NCBI RefSeq assembly: GCF_037975245.1
Contig: NC_092566.1
Location: 15,166,001 to 15,230,000, forward strand
Reading direction: 5' to 3'
From: Apostichopus japonicus
Taxonomy: Eukaryota; Echinodermata; Holothuroidea; Aspidochirotida; Stichopodidae
DNA: 64,000 bases
Notes under the pieces: generated by a model
The model's database searches: none
What the model saw: the letters and a program-made list of their open reading frames with translations, nothing else
What the model was told of the DNA's origin: nothing
In this document: piece after piece, positions 49,735 to 62,844 of the stretch
Numbering within the stretch: the first letter of the stretch is position 1
How the letters are laid out: the number at the start of each line of letters is the position of its first letter
Program-made: the position numbers and the translations under genes

Positions 49735-51063
49735 ACATACGACCTGGGAAGAATAAGACCAATACTGCGGGTGTACACTCCCCCCTCCCCACCCCTCCCC
49801 TCCTTTTCGACCTCACACAAAGTATTTCATAAACACAATCATAATTTGTGGTCTTAATTTACCTCAAAATGCACCATTTGAAGTCTAAACTTTTATTTTT
49901 CTACCCTTCTTTAAAGGTTCCATGCCCCAACGTGAATCAGTCGGAGGGGGCGGTGGGGGGGGGGGCGGAGATGATAATATGGACACCACCTTTGAAGTAC
50001 TGTGCACGTCACTTCGATGCACCCCACCCCCTCCACACCGCCACCTAGCCCTCTCTCCCTCTCTGTATTTACACACGGAACAGCCAATGCGTGTAAAGGA
50101 ATGTTAAAATAAAATCCATTCAACAATAAAAACATATATATGCATAAGGTTGCATTGTTACAAACTAAGACTTCATTGTCGTGTCCGTTTCACTAGTTCG
50201 ACTATCTGCTAGACTGGAATTCGTCTTTTTTTGCCTCGCCTGGGACAGTGACTTGCAAAGGATTTCAAAGGTTATGGTTGCGGGGAGGGTGGGTGATTAC
50301 AGATTTCCCCGACTGAGTTAGGTAGGGGGATTGACCTTAATGAACGAGGATTTATAGGATACTAAATCCAACTAAATCACGTGACATCGTGTGTTTTTCG
50401 CTAAGAAATGAAGCCAGTCATTTTGACGCAAACAAGCCTTTTCTCTGTCGATGTTAAAGTTGATCAGTATTGACCTCAAATATGCTAGTAAGTCATATAA
50501 TCAAGGCCACTCATGCTATAACTTCAAAAGGCATTTCGCTGTCAATCTTTAACGTTTTCTGATTTGTTGCCTCATTGAGACCATTTGTTGTCTCATTTAA
50601 CACTCATATTACGTCTGGAAAAAAACTTGGAGATTAAAACCAACATTGGTATTACAAATGTATCAACTTTTTAAATTTTGTTTATTTTTAGTAGTTAAGG
50701 GCTAAATACTGACAAGGTTTAGTGGATTAGTTTATTGAAGTTTCCTCTGTCAATTATAACAGCAATGGGTGGTGTGGATGTGGGTGGGGGGGGGGTGCAT
50801 CGAAGTGGCGTTCACAGTACTTCGAAGGTGGTGGCAAAATTATAATATAACCCCGCCCGCGTCACCTTACGACTGATTTACGTTGGGGAATGGAACCGTT
50901 AGGAAGGGTAACAAAATAAAAGTTTAGACTTCAAGTGGTGCATTTTGAGCTATATTAAGACCACAAATTATGATTGTGCTTATAAAATACTTTGTGTGAG
51001 GTCGAAAGGGAGGGGAGGGGGGTGTACAGCCGTAGTATTGGTCTTATTCTTCCCATGTCGTAT
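49735..51063. mobile_element. Long-inverted-repeat element, ~300-bp arms (copy in unit 1)
   Basis: Left arm about 49735-50043 and right arm about 50762-51063 are diverged inverted copies (both contain the tttgtgtgaggtcgaaa / ttcgacctcacacaaag, the cgtaaatcagtcg-type and the gtgcatcgaagtg segments). The ~720-bp interior has no coding frame. Equivalent copies lie in the other units at about 55336-56662 and 60856-62173. Confidence 0.75.
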
Positions 51064-51399
51064 AGCCATCTGATCCCCCCCTCCCCCCGTTGCGCAAGCC
51101 CCTGGGGCGGAGTTGCCGTCAAGAACAAAGAACAGTGAGTAATTCTAAGACTCAGAAAATATGCATTTAAGACTGCATATTTTAGGGAAGCAAAACAAAA
51201 CAATAAGAAACAACAATTCTTCGAAATAGGACACATAAAGTATTTCATGTTGAATTTGATATATTCATTGGAAAAAACAAGAGATTGTATCTCTATTTTA
51301 TAATGTATCATATTAAATCAATCCAGCACTATACTAACTATTAAGACACAAGGAAAAAATAAACTAACTACAGTGAGTACAGCGCACGTTTTGTATTGT

Positions 51400-51445
51400 C
51401 TGTAGCTCAGTGGTACGACCCGCAGTCTCGAAATCAATTACATTT
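51400..51445. repeat. tRNA-like A-box fragment next to peptide copies
   Basis: tctgtagctcagtggtacga resembles a tRNA or SINE head, but no B box follows. The same fragment lies beside copies 3 and 4 (about 56995 and 62507). It was duplicated with the unit. Confidence 0.4.
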
Positions 51446-51465
51446 CTCCTTTACCTTGTGATGAT

Positions 51466-51755
51466 TTATTTACCAAGGGCGTAACCTAAGGCAGCCTTGG
51501 CTGCATGGTGCGCCAGTGAGTGCCACCAGCTTTTCTCTTCTGGGGTTAGTTCGTCAAATCCCTCTGGATTCAACGCAGCCATTTTCTCCTCTAAGTCATC
51601 AAGCAAAGCATCTTTGTCCTCCCCATCGTCTCCAGCGAAGTCCCTCTTTCCTGGCTCATTTGCTGCTGGTTTACCATGGAAACGATGAAACAGATGCTTC
51701 AAAAATCCTCGGCGAACGAGAGCATCGTCGAAAGTTTCGTCCTCCATCGGGGTAG
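51466..51755 (-). CDS. Histidine-rich peptide precursor, copy 2, exon 2 (short form, no exon 1 found)
   Basis: Starts after TTATTACAG in phase 1, as in copy 1 exon 2, and ends GK-TAA. The exon encodes ~95 residues: TPMEDETFDDALVRR, then GFLKHLFHRFHGK (basic amphipathic helix with a possible Gly-Lys amidation site), an acidic stretch rich in Asp/Glu, and after LTPEEK the helix SWWHSLAHHAAKAALGYALGK minus its last few bases of identity to copy 3. The middle helix of copies 1 and 3 is absent through a 114-nt in-frame deletion. AATAAA overlaps the stop codon. The ATG of MEDE is internal, not the start: a signal-peptide exon is expected upstream (to the right), but 53.0-53.8 kb has none. It is either an orphan exon or spliced from a distant exon 1. 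Confidence 0.65.
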
Positions 51756-52266
51756 CTGTAATAATAAATATCGTATAATGTGTGGTTAGATCGAATTATT
51801 TTTAATTCAGCGCGCCAATGAGAAAATAGTTTGCTGGAAAATGTAAAGCACATATATGTTTATGTCGGTATCTGGAGTATTAATGTGGCGGCTTGTAAAT
51901 AAACCCCTCCCCCCCAAAAAAAAATAGTATACAAGGCTCAATAACGTCATGTGCGGGTTGTGAATGTCTGTGTGGTGTGAAGGGGGGAAGGGGAGTGGGA
52001 GGGGGAGGGGGTTGGTGTAATCGACGGGAACCCAGGAGACTTGGTGATGATGAGGGATAAAAGGGGACAGCAAGGCTAGGTGGAATAGGGTGGGGGACAA
52101 TGGAAGATCGAGAGAAACAGTGAAGGCAAAGGGGCGAGGTTGGATGAAAGTGGGAGGGGTGGGACATCGACAAAGAGGGGAGAAGCAAAGGAAAGAGAGA
52201 CGAGAGGTGAAAAGAGGGAGAGGTGAAGAGAGAGAGTACACTTTAGCGTTTAATAAAAACCATTAT

Positions 52267-52823
52267 CAGGGATGTGCCCAGGACTTCCTGAGTGCCGGGT
52301 ATACTGATCGCCGTCCTGGGGAAGGGGTCTAAGTGGGAGGGTGTGTCCCCCTCCCCTTTGAGAAATTTTTCGATTTATGAAGGTGCTCAGATGCCAAAAG
52401 CTGGCACTTGTGTAGCTTGTCAAGCACATACACAAGTACTATAGTTTGCTAACAATTTACATTTTTAAAAACTTTTTTAGTGAAATATATTACGTACCTG
52501 GTAAAAGTTATGATATAGTTTGTTTCAAAGAGATTTTTACAAGGGACCGATTGAGAGCCGTAAGTCATGTTTCTTGCATGGGTAACTGATGCAGTATTAG
52601 TCAGTATGACTTTGGCATATAGGCTAGGCCCAATTTATGTTGAATATATTGTTAGGAATGTCGGGATTTTAGATGAAAATAGTGCTGGGCGGTATATAAA
52701 CGATTGTTTTAAGACAGTTCTGGGCGGTAATATTTAGTGCTGGGCGGGGCCGCCCAGTGCCGCCCAGTGCCGCCCAGTGCCGCCAAGTGCCGCCCAGTGC
52801 CACCCAGCGTAGGCACATCCCTA
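52267..52823. mobile_element. MITE with AGGGATGTGCC ends and GCCGCCCAGT tandem units
   Basis: Inverted ends AGGGATGTGCC (52268-52278) and GGCACATCCCT (near 52813-52823). Near the right end a tgctgggcgg motif is followed by five GCCGCCCAGT-like decamers, which can fold back on it. Copies in the other units (57966-58472, 63352-63812) carry only about two decamers. Flanks resemble an 8-bp duplication (accattat / tacattat in unit 2), so hAT-like. Confidence 0.65.
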
Positions 52824-53009
52824 CACGTTATGTTTACTAGTTGGCTATGCACTATACTAGGAGTGTTCTCTTCCTCTAGAAAGGAGAAACTGGCACAATC
52901 AAGGATGCCCATTCCAACTAACATACATATACATTCGTCCACACACACACGCACTAACATATATGGTAATACTTGCTTAGGAGAAACAGTTTATAACATG
53001 AACCCATAA

Positions 53010-53810
53010 AGAACTGCCATGTTTAGTTTGTCTCGATGATAGTAACTTCGAAATCTCGAAAATGTTTGAAACAGTCTTCAAAGAGCAAATGGTGAAGAAG
53101 AGAACATCCAATGACCTCTTTTTATGGAAAAGGGGCGAGACTTTGAAAGCCATTGAATTGCGAAATGTCAGTCAAAGGAGCAGGTACGATAAATTAGAAC
53201 CAAATATAGTCGGTACTAGCTTGAAGGATAAAAGAAATTTTAATTCATTTATTTGTTTTATCGCCAATTGTGTACAAAGGGAAAGGAAGTCTCAAAGGGA
53301 AATTTGAAAGAATCTAAAGGGGCAAAACTTTGAATGCCATCTATTTGGAAATGTCTGTCAAAGGAGCGGGTACGATAAATCAGAACAATAGTTGGTATAA
53401 ACTTGAAGGATGGAAATAAATTTGAAAGAATCTAGGGGAGTACATAAATATTGGTGAAAGGAGGCTTGTACGACATGCCAAGTTCATGACCGTACCAGTC
53501 TGTGATATTCTTTAGCGTAGTAACAGGGGAGCAGAGGGGCAGCCGCCCCACCCCCACATGTTGTAAAATGGCTGAGGGGTGGGCCACTGTCACTATATCA
53601 TATTAGCAAAGGAAGTGGCAGGCAATTAAATTATTAATTTTTAGAAATGTTGATGAAATATTGCAATTCATATAGTTTTGGACAAATCATACCAAACTTT
53701 TCAATTTCCCATCTGGGCCACCCGCTAGGATCTACAAAACTAAATTTAATTCACTGAAGCAGTAAAAAGTATATGAGAAAAGTAGCCTGGTGAAAACCCA
53801 GACCCAACTC
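53010..53810. other. Unit-specific spacer with a two-copy ~170-bp repeat
   Basis: Between units 1 and 2. The segment around 53130-53240 (gactttgaaagccattgaat, gtcagtcaaaggagcaggta) recurs at about 53325-53420. A short open frame across the first copy has no recognisable domain. No signal-peptide exon is present here. Confidence 0.5.

Positions 53811-53811
<1 letters not shown>

Positions 53812-53878
<67 letters not shown>
53812..53878. repeat. (AT)n microsatellite
   Basis: AT tract at the left edge of unit 2. Confidence 0.9.
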
Positions 53879-53883
<5 letters not shown>

Positions 53884-54057
53884 CATACATATATGTGGCC
53901 TAGAATACAACCAGTGTATATATGCCCATACAAAAATCGAGGCCACCCTGAACATATAATCCACTTCTCGACCGATTTAATCTCGTGTATATGACATAAA
54001 ACAAATTTAGTTCCATCGTTGTTATACCACATCTCACACTTAAATTAATTTTAATAA

Positions 54058-54230
<173 letters not shown>

Positions 54231-55335
54231 TCTCCTCGGCTATCTATTGAATATTTACAGTTATCAATATGTGAAAGGCCATCGTACTTCCTTCTAGAAT
54301 TTAGATTTATAAAATTATAAATGAATCATGATCCTTCACGACGGATTTATTATTTGGTGAAGCATTAACCAGGAAGGAAATAATTACATCCTGTGTATAC
54401 CTCTAACTTTGTCAAATGTCAAGTGAAGCTTAGGTATATTTCCGAATATACTGAAGTACTATAAATTAGTTAGCCAAGGGGAAAGGACATGTTTTTACCT
54501 CTACTTACGGATAACCTTACACTTTGTGATAATTTATTGTACAGCAAATTGACCGTGACCATAATTTATCTTACATAACATGATAATATATCTTTAATTC
54601 AATATGCTAAATGTTAATCAAGAATAAATTAATAGCCAGCATATAGTTGCATTTTGAAGCGAACCAATTTCCTTCATTTACCAAATTAATCACCTTTTCT
54701 GTGATGTAAAAGTGCAAAGATTGTAGTTTACAAGCAAGATCTTGTATCAGCTGCATTTGGGAAGTATTTGGTGTAAAAACTTCATTATACACTTTAAATA
54801 TTTAAGGATTTGAACCTAGAACAACTTTAAGTCTTGTAACGATAATCATGAAAAAAAACGACATTTACTTCTAAATGTCGCTTTTTAGCCATTCTTACGC
54901 AAACTAAATATTGTGACTTGCTACATTTACTTATAGACTCAATATAATGATTGAAGGTTCAAACAATAACATGTACCGTTTGAAATTGTTCATTTCTATT
55001 GAATTCGTCCCCAAAAGGGAGCAATAAATGTTGGGCTGTTTCTTGTGACATATCGTGCAAGACTTCGCCACCAAAGATGTTCCAAAACTCCATATTTCTG
55101 CTCTAACCGATGTCAACATTTCTAATTGCTCGGTAACAATTTTTTATCATCCTGTTTGTACAGTCTTTGATTTTCTGATTACAATTTTGGTGGAGTCATG
55201 ATTGACCTTATTCTTAAATGGCTATGCTAAAAGTCACACTGATACGTCATAAGGGTACTACCCATTGGTTATTCATTTGCCTCTGTTACCGTCGGTGTAA
55301 GGGTAGGTTAAGTGGTTTTGAACATTGGAATAAAT

Positions 55336-56662
55336 TACATACGACCTGGGAAGAATAAGACCAATACTGTGGGTGTACACTCCCCCCCCCCTACCCCCCT
55401 TCCTTTTCGACCTCACACAAAGTATTTCATAAACACAATCATAATTTGTGGTCTTAATATACCTCAAAATGCACCATTTGAAGTCTAAACTTTCATTTTT
55501 CTACCCTTCCTTAAAGGTTCCATGCCCCAACGTGAATCAGTCGGAGGGGGCGGTGGGGGGGGGGGGCGGAGATGATAATATGGACACCACATTTGAAGTA
55601 CTGTGCACATCACTTCGATGCACCCCCCCCCTCCACACCGCCACATTGCCCTCTCTCCCTCTCTGTATTTACACACGGAACAGCCAATGCGTGGAAAGGA
55701 ATGTTAAAATAAAATCCATTCAACAATAAAAACATATATAAGCATAAGGTTGCATTGTTACAAACTAAGACTTCATTGTCGTGTCCGTTTCACTAGTTCG
55801 ACTATCTGCTAGACTGGAATTCGTCTTTTTTTGCGTCGCCTGGGACAGTGACGTGCACAGGATTTCAAAGGTTAGGGTTGCGGGGAGGGTGGGTGATTAC
55901 AGATTTCCACGACTGAGTTAAGTAGGGGGATTGACCTAAATGAACGAGGATTTATAGGATACTAAATCCAACTAAATCACGTTACATCGTGTTTTTTCGC
56001 TAAGAAATGAAGCCAGTCATTTTGACGCAAACAAACCTTTTCTCTGTCGATGTTAAAGTTGATCAGTATTGACCTCAAATATGCTAGTAAGTCATATAAT
56101 CAAGGCCACTCATGCTTTAACTTCAAAAGGCATTTCGCTGCCAATCTTTAACGTTTTTTTTTTATTTCTTGCCTCATTGAGACCATTTATTGTCTCATAT
56201 AACACTCATATAACGTCTGGAAAAAAAAACTTGGAGATTAAAAACCGATATTTGTATTACAAATGTATGAACTTTAAGATTTTTTCTTATTTTTAGTAGT
56301 TAAGGGCCAAATACTGATAAGGTTTAGTGAATTAGTTTATTGAAGTTTCCTCTGTCAATTATAACAGCAATGGGCGGTGTGGATGGGGGGGGGGGGTGCA
56401 TCGAAGTGGCGTTCACAGTACTTCGAAGGTGGTGGCCAAATTATAATATCACCCCGCCCCCCGCCCCCTTACGACTGATTTACGTTGGGGCATGGAACCT
56501 TTAGGGAAGGGTAACAAAATAAAAGTTTAGACTTCATATGGTGCATATGTATATTAAGACCACAAATTATGATTGTGCTTATAAAATATTTTGTGTGAGG
56601 TCGAAAGGGAGGGGAGGGGTGTACACCCGTAGTATTGGTCTTATTCTTCCCAGGTCGTACGG
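55336..56662. mobile_element. Long-inverted-repeat element (copy in unit 2)
   Basis: Arms about 55336-55641 and 56371-56662, co-linear with the unit 1 copy. Arm ends here match best (tacgacctgggaagaataag and its complement). Confidence 0.75.
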
Positions 56663-57061
56663 CCCTCTGATCCCCCCCCCCTGTTGCACAAGCCCCTGGG
56701 GCGGCGATGCCGTTAAGAACAAAAGAACAGTGAGTAATTCTAAGACTCAGAAAATATGCCTTTAAGACTGCATATTTTATGGAAGCAAAACAAAACAATA
56801 AGAAACAACAATTCTTCGAAATAGGACACATAAAGTATTTCATGTTGAATTTGATATATTCATTGGACAAAAACAAGAGATCGTACCTCTATTTTATAAT
56901 GTATCATATCAAATCAATCCAGCACTATACTAACTATTAAGACACAAGGAAAAAATAAACTAACTACAGTGAGTACAGCGCACGTTTTGTATTGTCTGTA
57001 GCTCAGTGGTACGACCCGCAGTCTCGAAATCAATTACATTTCTCCTTTTCCTTGTGATGAT

Positions 57062-57465
57062 TTATTTACCAATGTAATGATCTATGGCAGCGTGGGCTGC
57101 ATGGTGCGCCACGGAGTGCCACCAGCCTTTCTCTTCTGGGGTTAGTTCGTCAAATCCCTCTGGTTCGGCATCCCCTTCCTCCGCCAAATCTCTCTCTTTT
57201 AAGTGACTTGTAAGGTGTTGAGCAACATGTTTACCAACATGTGAGGCAAAGCCCTTCCAGTCAAACCTCTCCTCTGGATTCAACGCAGCCATTTTCTCTT
57301 CTAAGTCATCAAGCAAAGCATATTCGTCCTCCCCATCGTCTCCAGCGAAGTCCCTCTTTCCTGGCTCATTTGCTGCTGGTTTACCATGGAAACGATGAAA
57401 CAGATGCTTCAAAAATCCTCGGCGAACGAGAGCATCGTCGAAAGTTTCGTCCTCCATCGGGGCAG
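57062..57465 (-). CDS. Histidine-rich peptide precursor, copy 3, exon 2 (full-length form)
   Basis: Begins after TTATTACAG in phase 1 and ends GK-TAA; 133 residues in this exon. Order: APMEDETFDDALVRR, GFLKHLFHRFHGK, acidic spacer, AALNPEERFDWKGFASHVGK leading into a His-rich middle helix, KERDLAEEGD acidic linker, PEEK, then a C-terminal helix with GWWHSVAHHAAHAAIDHYIG and Lys. This three-peptide layout matches copy 1. A signal-like exon in the right phase lies upstream at 59195-59240 but lacks a start codon (see that entry). Reading frame intact, so expression is plausible if an initiator exists. Confidence 0.7.
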
Positions 57466-57965
57466 CTGTAATAATAAATATCGTATAATCGTATAATTAG
57501 ATCGAATTATTTTTAATTCAGCGCGCCAATGAGAAAATAGTTTGCTGGAAAATGTAAAGCACATATATGTTTATGTCGGTATCTGGAGTATTAATGTGGC
57601 GGCTTGTAAATAAACCCCTCCCCCCCAAATAGTACAAGGCTCAATAACGTCATGTGCGGGTTGTGAATGTCTGTGTGGTGTGTGGGGGGAAGGGGAGGGG
57701 AGGGGGAGGGGGTTGGTGTAATCGACGAGGGGGCTCCAGGAGGTGATGATGAGGGATAAAAGGGGACCTTCAAGGCTAGGTGGAATAGGGTGGGGACAAT
57801 GGAAGATCGAGAGAAACAGTGAAGGCAAAGGGGCGAGGTTGGATGAAAGTGGGAGGGGTGGGACATCGACAAAGAGGGGAGAAGCAAAGGAAACAGAGAC
57901 GAGAGGTGGAAAGAGGGAGAGGTGGAGAGAGAGTACACTTTAGCGTTTAATAAAAACCATTATCA

Positions 57966-58472
57966 GGGATGTGCCCAGGACTTCCTGAGTGCCGGGTATA
58001 CTGATCGCCGTCCCGGGGGAGGGGTCTAAGGGGGTCCCCCTCCCCTTTGAGAAATTTTTCGATTTTTGAAGGTGCTCAGATGCCAAATGCTGGCACCAGT
58101 GTAGCTTGTTAAGCACATACACAAGTACTATATAGTTTTGCTAACAATTTACATTTTTTAATTTTTTTTTAGTGAAATATATTACGTACCTGGTAAAAGT
58201 TATGATATAGTTTGTTTCAAAGAGATTTTACAAGGGACCGATTGAGAGCCGTTAGTAATGTTTCTCGCATGGGTAACTGATGCATTATTAGTCTGTATGA
58301 CTTTGGCATATAGGCTAGGCTCAATTTATGTTGAATATTTTGTTAGGAATGTCGTGATTTTAGATGAAAATAGTGCTGGGCGGGATAAACGATTTCTTTA
58401 AAAACAGTGCTGGGCGGTGATTTTTAGTGCTGGGCGGGGCCGCCCAGTGCCGCCCAGCGTAGGCACATCCCT
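57966..58472. mobile_element. MITE copy in unit 2 (AGGGATGTGCC ends)
   Basis: Same ends and interior as the unit 1 copy, with a contracted decamer array. Confidence 0.65.
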
Positions 58473-59194
58473 ATACATTATGTTTGCTAGTTGGCTATGC
58501 ACTATACTAGGAGTGTTCTCTTCCTCTAGAAAGGAGAAACCGGCACAATCAAGGATGCCCATTCCAACTAACATACATATACATACGTCCACACACACAC
58601 GCACTAACATATATGGTAATACTTGCTAAGGAGAAACAGTTTATAACATGAATCCATATACACGGAAATGTGCCAAAACCGTATTTTCCTATACCACAAT
58701 ACCCAAATATTGCGGTATATGATAATTACGAGTTTACGATACTCAATCACCAGTTAGTTAAGCAATGGTTGGGTAAATGTTTACCTCATCTCGAAATGGG
58801 TGAAGTTGTAAGAGAAATATCAAACGGGTATGCCAGATAGTACAGGCATAGTGGAAACTTGTTAAAACAGTTATCTTCTTTACTGACTTTAATACATTTT
58901 TCCATATTTTCCAATACTGAAATCAATAAGATTGCAGCTCATTATATCGAGAAAGGGACGTTTCAAGTTATGCAGTATTATTTAAGAGGATATTTATCTT
59001 TAGAATTTTTTCCAATGTTCAAAACCACTTAACCTAACGTTAATACCCCTTAACAATAGAGTTTTTTCGGGGGACATGATGATTCTTTTCAAATGATGTA
59101 TGTGGACTTGGTATTCCTTTGTTAAAGTCTTCAATCAGAATATAAAACAGGTGCGTGGACACACACAGAGCCCACCACACATATAAAGACTTAC

Positions 59195-59240
59195 CAACGA
59201 TTGCTACAGTGCAAAAGACGAGCACCAAGATCGCAACGTG
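59195..59240 (-). pseudogene. Signal-peptide-like exon 1, 5'-truncated at a repeat junction
   Basis: On the minus strand the frame VAILVLVFCTVAIV ends in phase 1 at G|GTAAGT, exactly what copies 2-4 exon 2 need (G + CT makes Ala). It resembles the hydrophobic core of a signal peptide. No in-frame ATG precedes it: within a few codons the sequence turns into the repeat that opens every 5.5 kb unit (tggactcgat...gggttgtgg, also at 48.29 kb). So the start codon and promoter appear lost by rearrangement, unless initiation is non-AUG or on a further exon. Confidence 0.5.
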
Positions 59241-59406
59241 GACTCGATGATTCGGGTTGTGGTGTGTGGCCTAGAATACAACCAGTGTATGCCCATAGAA
59301 AAATCTAGGCCCACCTGAACATATGTCCAATTCTCGACCGAATTCATCTCGTGTATATGACATAAAAACAATACAGTTCCATCATTGTTATACCACATCT
59401 CACACT

Positions 59407-59765
<359 letters not shown>

Positions 59766-60855
59766 AAATCTCCTCGGGTATCTATTGAATATTTTACAGT
59801 TATCAATATGTGAAAGGCCATCGTACTTCCTTCTAGATTTTAGATTTATAAAATTATAAATGAATGATGATCCTTCACGACGCTTTTATTATTTAGTGAA
59901 GCATCAACCAGGAAGGAAATAATAACATCCCGTGTATACATCTAACCTTTGTCAAATGTCAAGTGAAGCTTTGGTATATTTCCGAATATACTGAAGTACT
60001 ATAAATTAGTTAGCCAAGGGGAAAGGACATGTTTTTACCTCTACTTACGGATAGCCTTACACTTTGTGATAATTTATTGTACAGCGAATTGACCATATTT
60101 TATCTTACATAACATGATAATTCAATATGCTATATGCTAAATGTTAATCAAGAATAAATTAATAGCCAGCATATAGTTGCATTTTGAAGCGAACCAATTT
60201 CCTTCATTTACCAAATTAATCACCTTTTCTGTGATGTAAAAGTGCAAAGATTGTAGTTTACAAGCAAGATCTTGTATCAGCTGCATTTGGGAAGTATTTG
60301 GTATAAAAACTTCATCATACACTTTAAATATTTTAAGGATTTGAACCTAGAACAACTTTAAGTTTTGTAACGATAATCATGAAAAAAAAACGACATTTAC
60401 TTCTAAATGTCGCTTTTTAGCCATTCTTACGCAAACTAAATATTGTGACTTGCTCAATTTACTTATAGACTCAATATAATGATTGCAGGTTCAAGCAACA
60501 ACATGTACCGTTTGATTTGTTCATTTCTATTTATTTCGTCCTCCAAAGGGAGCAACAACTGTTGGGCTGTTTCTTGGGACATCTCGTGCAAGACTTCGCC
60601 ACTCCATATCTCTGCTGTAGCCGATGTCAAAATTTCTAATTGCTCGGTAACAATTTTTCATCATCCTGTTTGTACAGTCTTTGATTTTTCTGATTACAAT
60701 TTTGGTGGAGTCATGATTGACCTTATTCTTAAATGGCTATGCTAAAAGTCACACTGATACGTCATAAGGGTAGCCTACTACCCATTGGTTATTCATTTGC
60801 CTCTGTTACCGTCGGTGTAACGGTAGGTTAACTGGTTTTGAACATTAGAAAAAAT

Positions 60856-62173
60856 TACATACGACCTGGGAAGAATAAGACCAATACTGCGGGTGTACAC
60901 TCCCCCACCCCTCCCCTCCCTTTCGACCTCACACAAAGTATTTTATAAACACAATCATAATTTGTGGTCTTAATATACCTCAAAATGCACCATTTGAAGT
61001 CTAAACTTTTATTTTTCTACACTTCCTTAAAGGTTCCATGCCCCAACGTGCATCAGTCGGAGGGGCGGGAAGATGATAATTTGGACACCACCTTTGAAGT
61101 ACTGTGCACGTCACTTCGATACACCTCCACCCCTCCAAACCGCCCCATTGCCCTCCCTCCCTCTCTGTATTTACACACGGAACAGCCAATGCGTGGAAAG
61201 GAATGTTAAAATAAAATCCATTCAACAATAAAATCATATATAAGCATAAGGTTGCATTGTTACAAACTAAGACTTCATTGTCGTGTCCGTTTCACTAGTT
61301 CGACTATCTGCTAGACTGGAATTCGTCTTTTTTTGCGTCGCCTGGGACAGTGACGTGCACAGGATTTCAAAGGTTGGGGTTGCGGGGAGGGTGGGTGACT
61401 ACAGATTTCCCCGACTGAGTTAGGTAGGGGGATTGACCTTAATGAACGAGGATTTATAGGATACTAAATCCAACTAAATCACGTGACATCGTGTTTTTTT
61501 TTGCTAAGAAATGAAGCCAGTCATTTTTACGCAAACAAGCCTTTTCTCTGTCTATGTTAAAGTTGATCAGTATTGACCTCAAATATGCTAGTAAGTCATA
61601 TAATCAAGGCCACTCATGCTATAACTTCAAAAGGCATTTCGCTGCCAATCTTCAAATTTTTTTATTTCTTGCCTCATTGAGACCATTTATTGTCTCATTT
61701 AACACTCATATTACGTTTGGACAAACAACTTGGAGATTAAAACCGACATTTGTATTACAAATGTATAAACTTTAAGATTTTTTTCATTTTTAGTAGTTTA
61801 GGGCCAAATACTGATAAGGTTTAGTGAATTAGTTTATTGAAGTTTCCTCTGTCAATTATAACAGCAATGGGCGGTGTGGATGTGGAAAGGGGGGGGGTGC
61901 ATCGAAGTGGCGTTCACAGTACTTCAAAGATGGTGGCCAAATTATAATATCACCCCGCCACCGCCCCCTTACGACTGATTTACGTTGGGGCATGGAACCT
62001 TTAGGGAAGGGTAACAAAATAAAAGTTTAGACTTCAAATGGTGCATTTTGAGCTATATTAAGACCACAAATTATGATTGTGCTTATAAAATACTTTGTGT
62101 GAGGTCGTAAGAGAGGGGAGGGGGGGGGGGTGTACACCCATAGTATTGGTCTTATTCTTCCCAGGTCGTACGG
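60856..62173. mobile_element. Long-inverted-repeat element (copy in unit 3)
   Basis: Arms about 60856-61142 and 61869-62173, co-linear with the copies in units 1 and 2. Confidence 0.75.
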
Positions 62174-62572
62174 CCCTATGAACCCCCCCCCTCGTTGCAC
62201 AAGCCCCTGGGGCGGCGATGCCGTCAAGAACAAAAGAACAGTGAGTAATTCTAAGAATCAGAAAATATGCCTTTAAGACTGCATATTTTATGGAAGCAAA
62301 ACAAAACAATAAGAAACAACAATTCTTTGAAATAGGACACATAAAGTATTTCATGTTGAATTTGATATATTCATTGGACAAAAACAAGAGATTGTATCTC
62401 TATTTTATAATGTATCATATCAAATCAATCCAGCACTATACTAACTATTAAGACACAAGGAAAAAATAAACTAACTACAGTGAGTACAGCGCACGTTTTG
62501 TATTGTCTGTAGCTCAGTGGTACGACCCGCAGTCTCGAAATCAATTACATTTCTCCTTTTCCTTGTGATGAT

Positions 62573-62844
62573 TTATTTACCAAGGTAACTTAAGGCAGCG
62601 TTGGCTGCATGGTGCGCCAGTGAGTGCCACCAGCTTTTCTCTTCTGGGGTTAGTTCGTCAAATCCCTCTGGATTCAACGCAGCCATTTTCTCCTCTAAGT
62701 CATCAAGCAAAGCATCTTTGTCCTCCCCATCGTCTCCAGCGAAGTCCCTCTTTCCTGGTTTATGATGGAACCGATGAAACAGATTCTTCAAAAATCCTCG
62801 GCGAACGAGGGCATCGTCGAAAGTTTCGTCCTCCATCGGGGCAG
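62573..62844 (-). CDS. Histidine-rich peptide precursor, copy 4, exon 2 (short form; exon 1 would lie beyond the window)
   Basis: Same acceptor and phase as copies 2 and 3; ends GK-TAA with AATAAA overlapping the stop. About 89 residues. Begins APMEDETFDDALVRR, then GFLKNLFHRFHHKPGK, where the internal Gly-Lys site of copies 2 and 3 is gone through a small in-frame deletion and His replaces Gly. It shares with copy 2 the loss of the whole middle helix. C-terminal helix SWWHSLAHHAANAALSYLGK. An exon 1, if any, would be to the right of 62.9 kb and is not seen before 64 kb. Confidence 0.65.

Noticed and set aside
51400..51445. A tRNA gene next to the peptide exons
   Set aside because: Only an A-box-like half is present; no B box or acceptor stem pairing.
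51466..51747. The ATG of MEDETF as the true start of the tandem peptide genes
   Set aside because: A good 3' splice site with the same phase as copy 1 lies just upstream, and copy 1 has Ile-Glu-Asp-Glu at this place; the Met is internal.
52709..52960. Cys-rich hydrophobic frame (MLVRVCVDECICMLVGMGIL) as a signal-peptide exon
   Set aside because: No phase-1 donor at the right place, and most of it overlaps the MITE and a CA-rich repeat.
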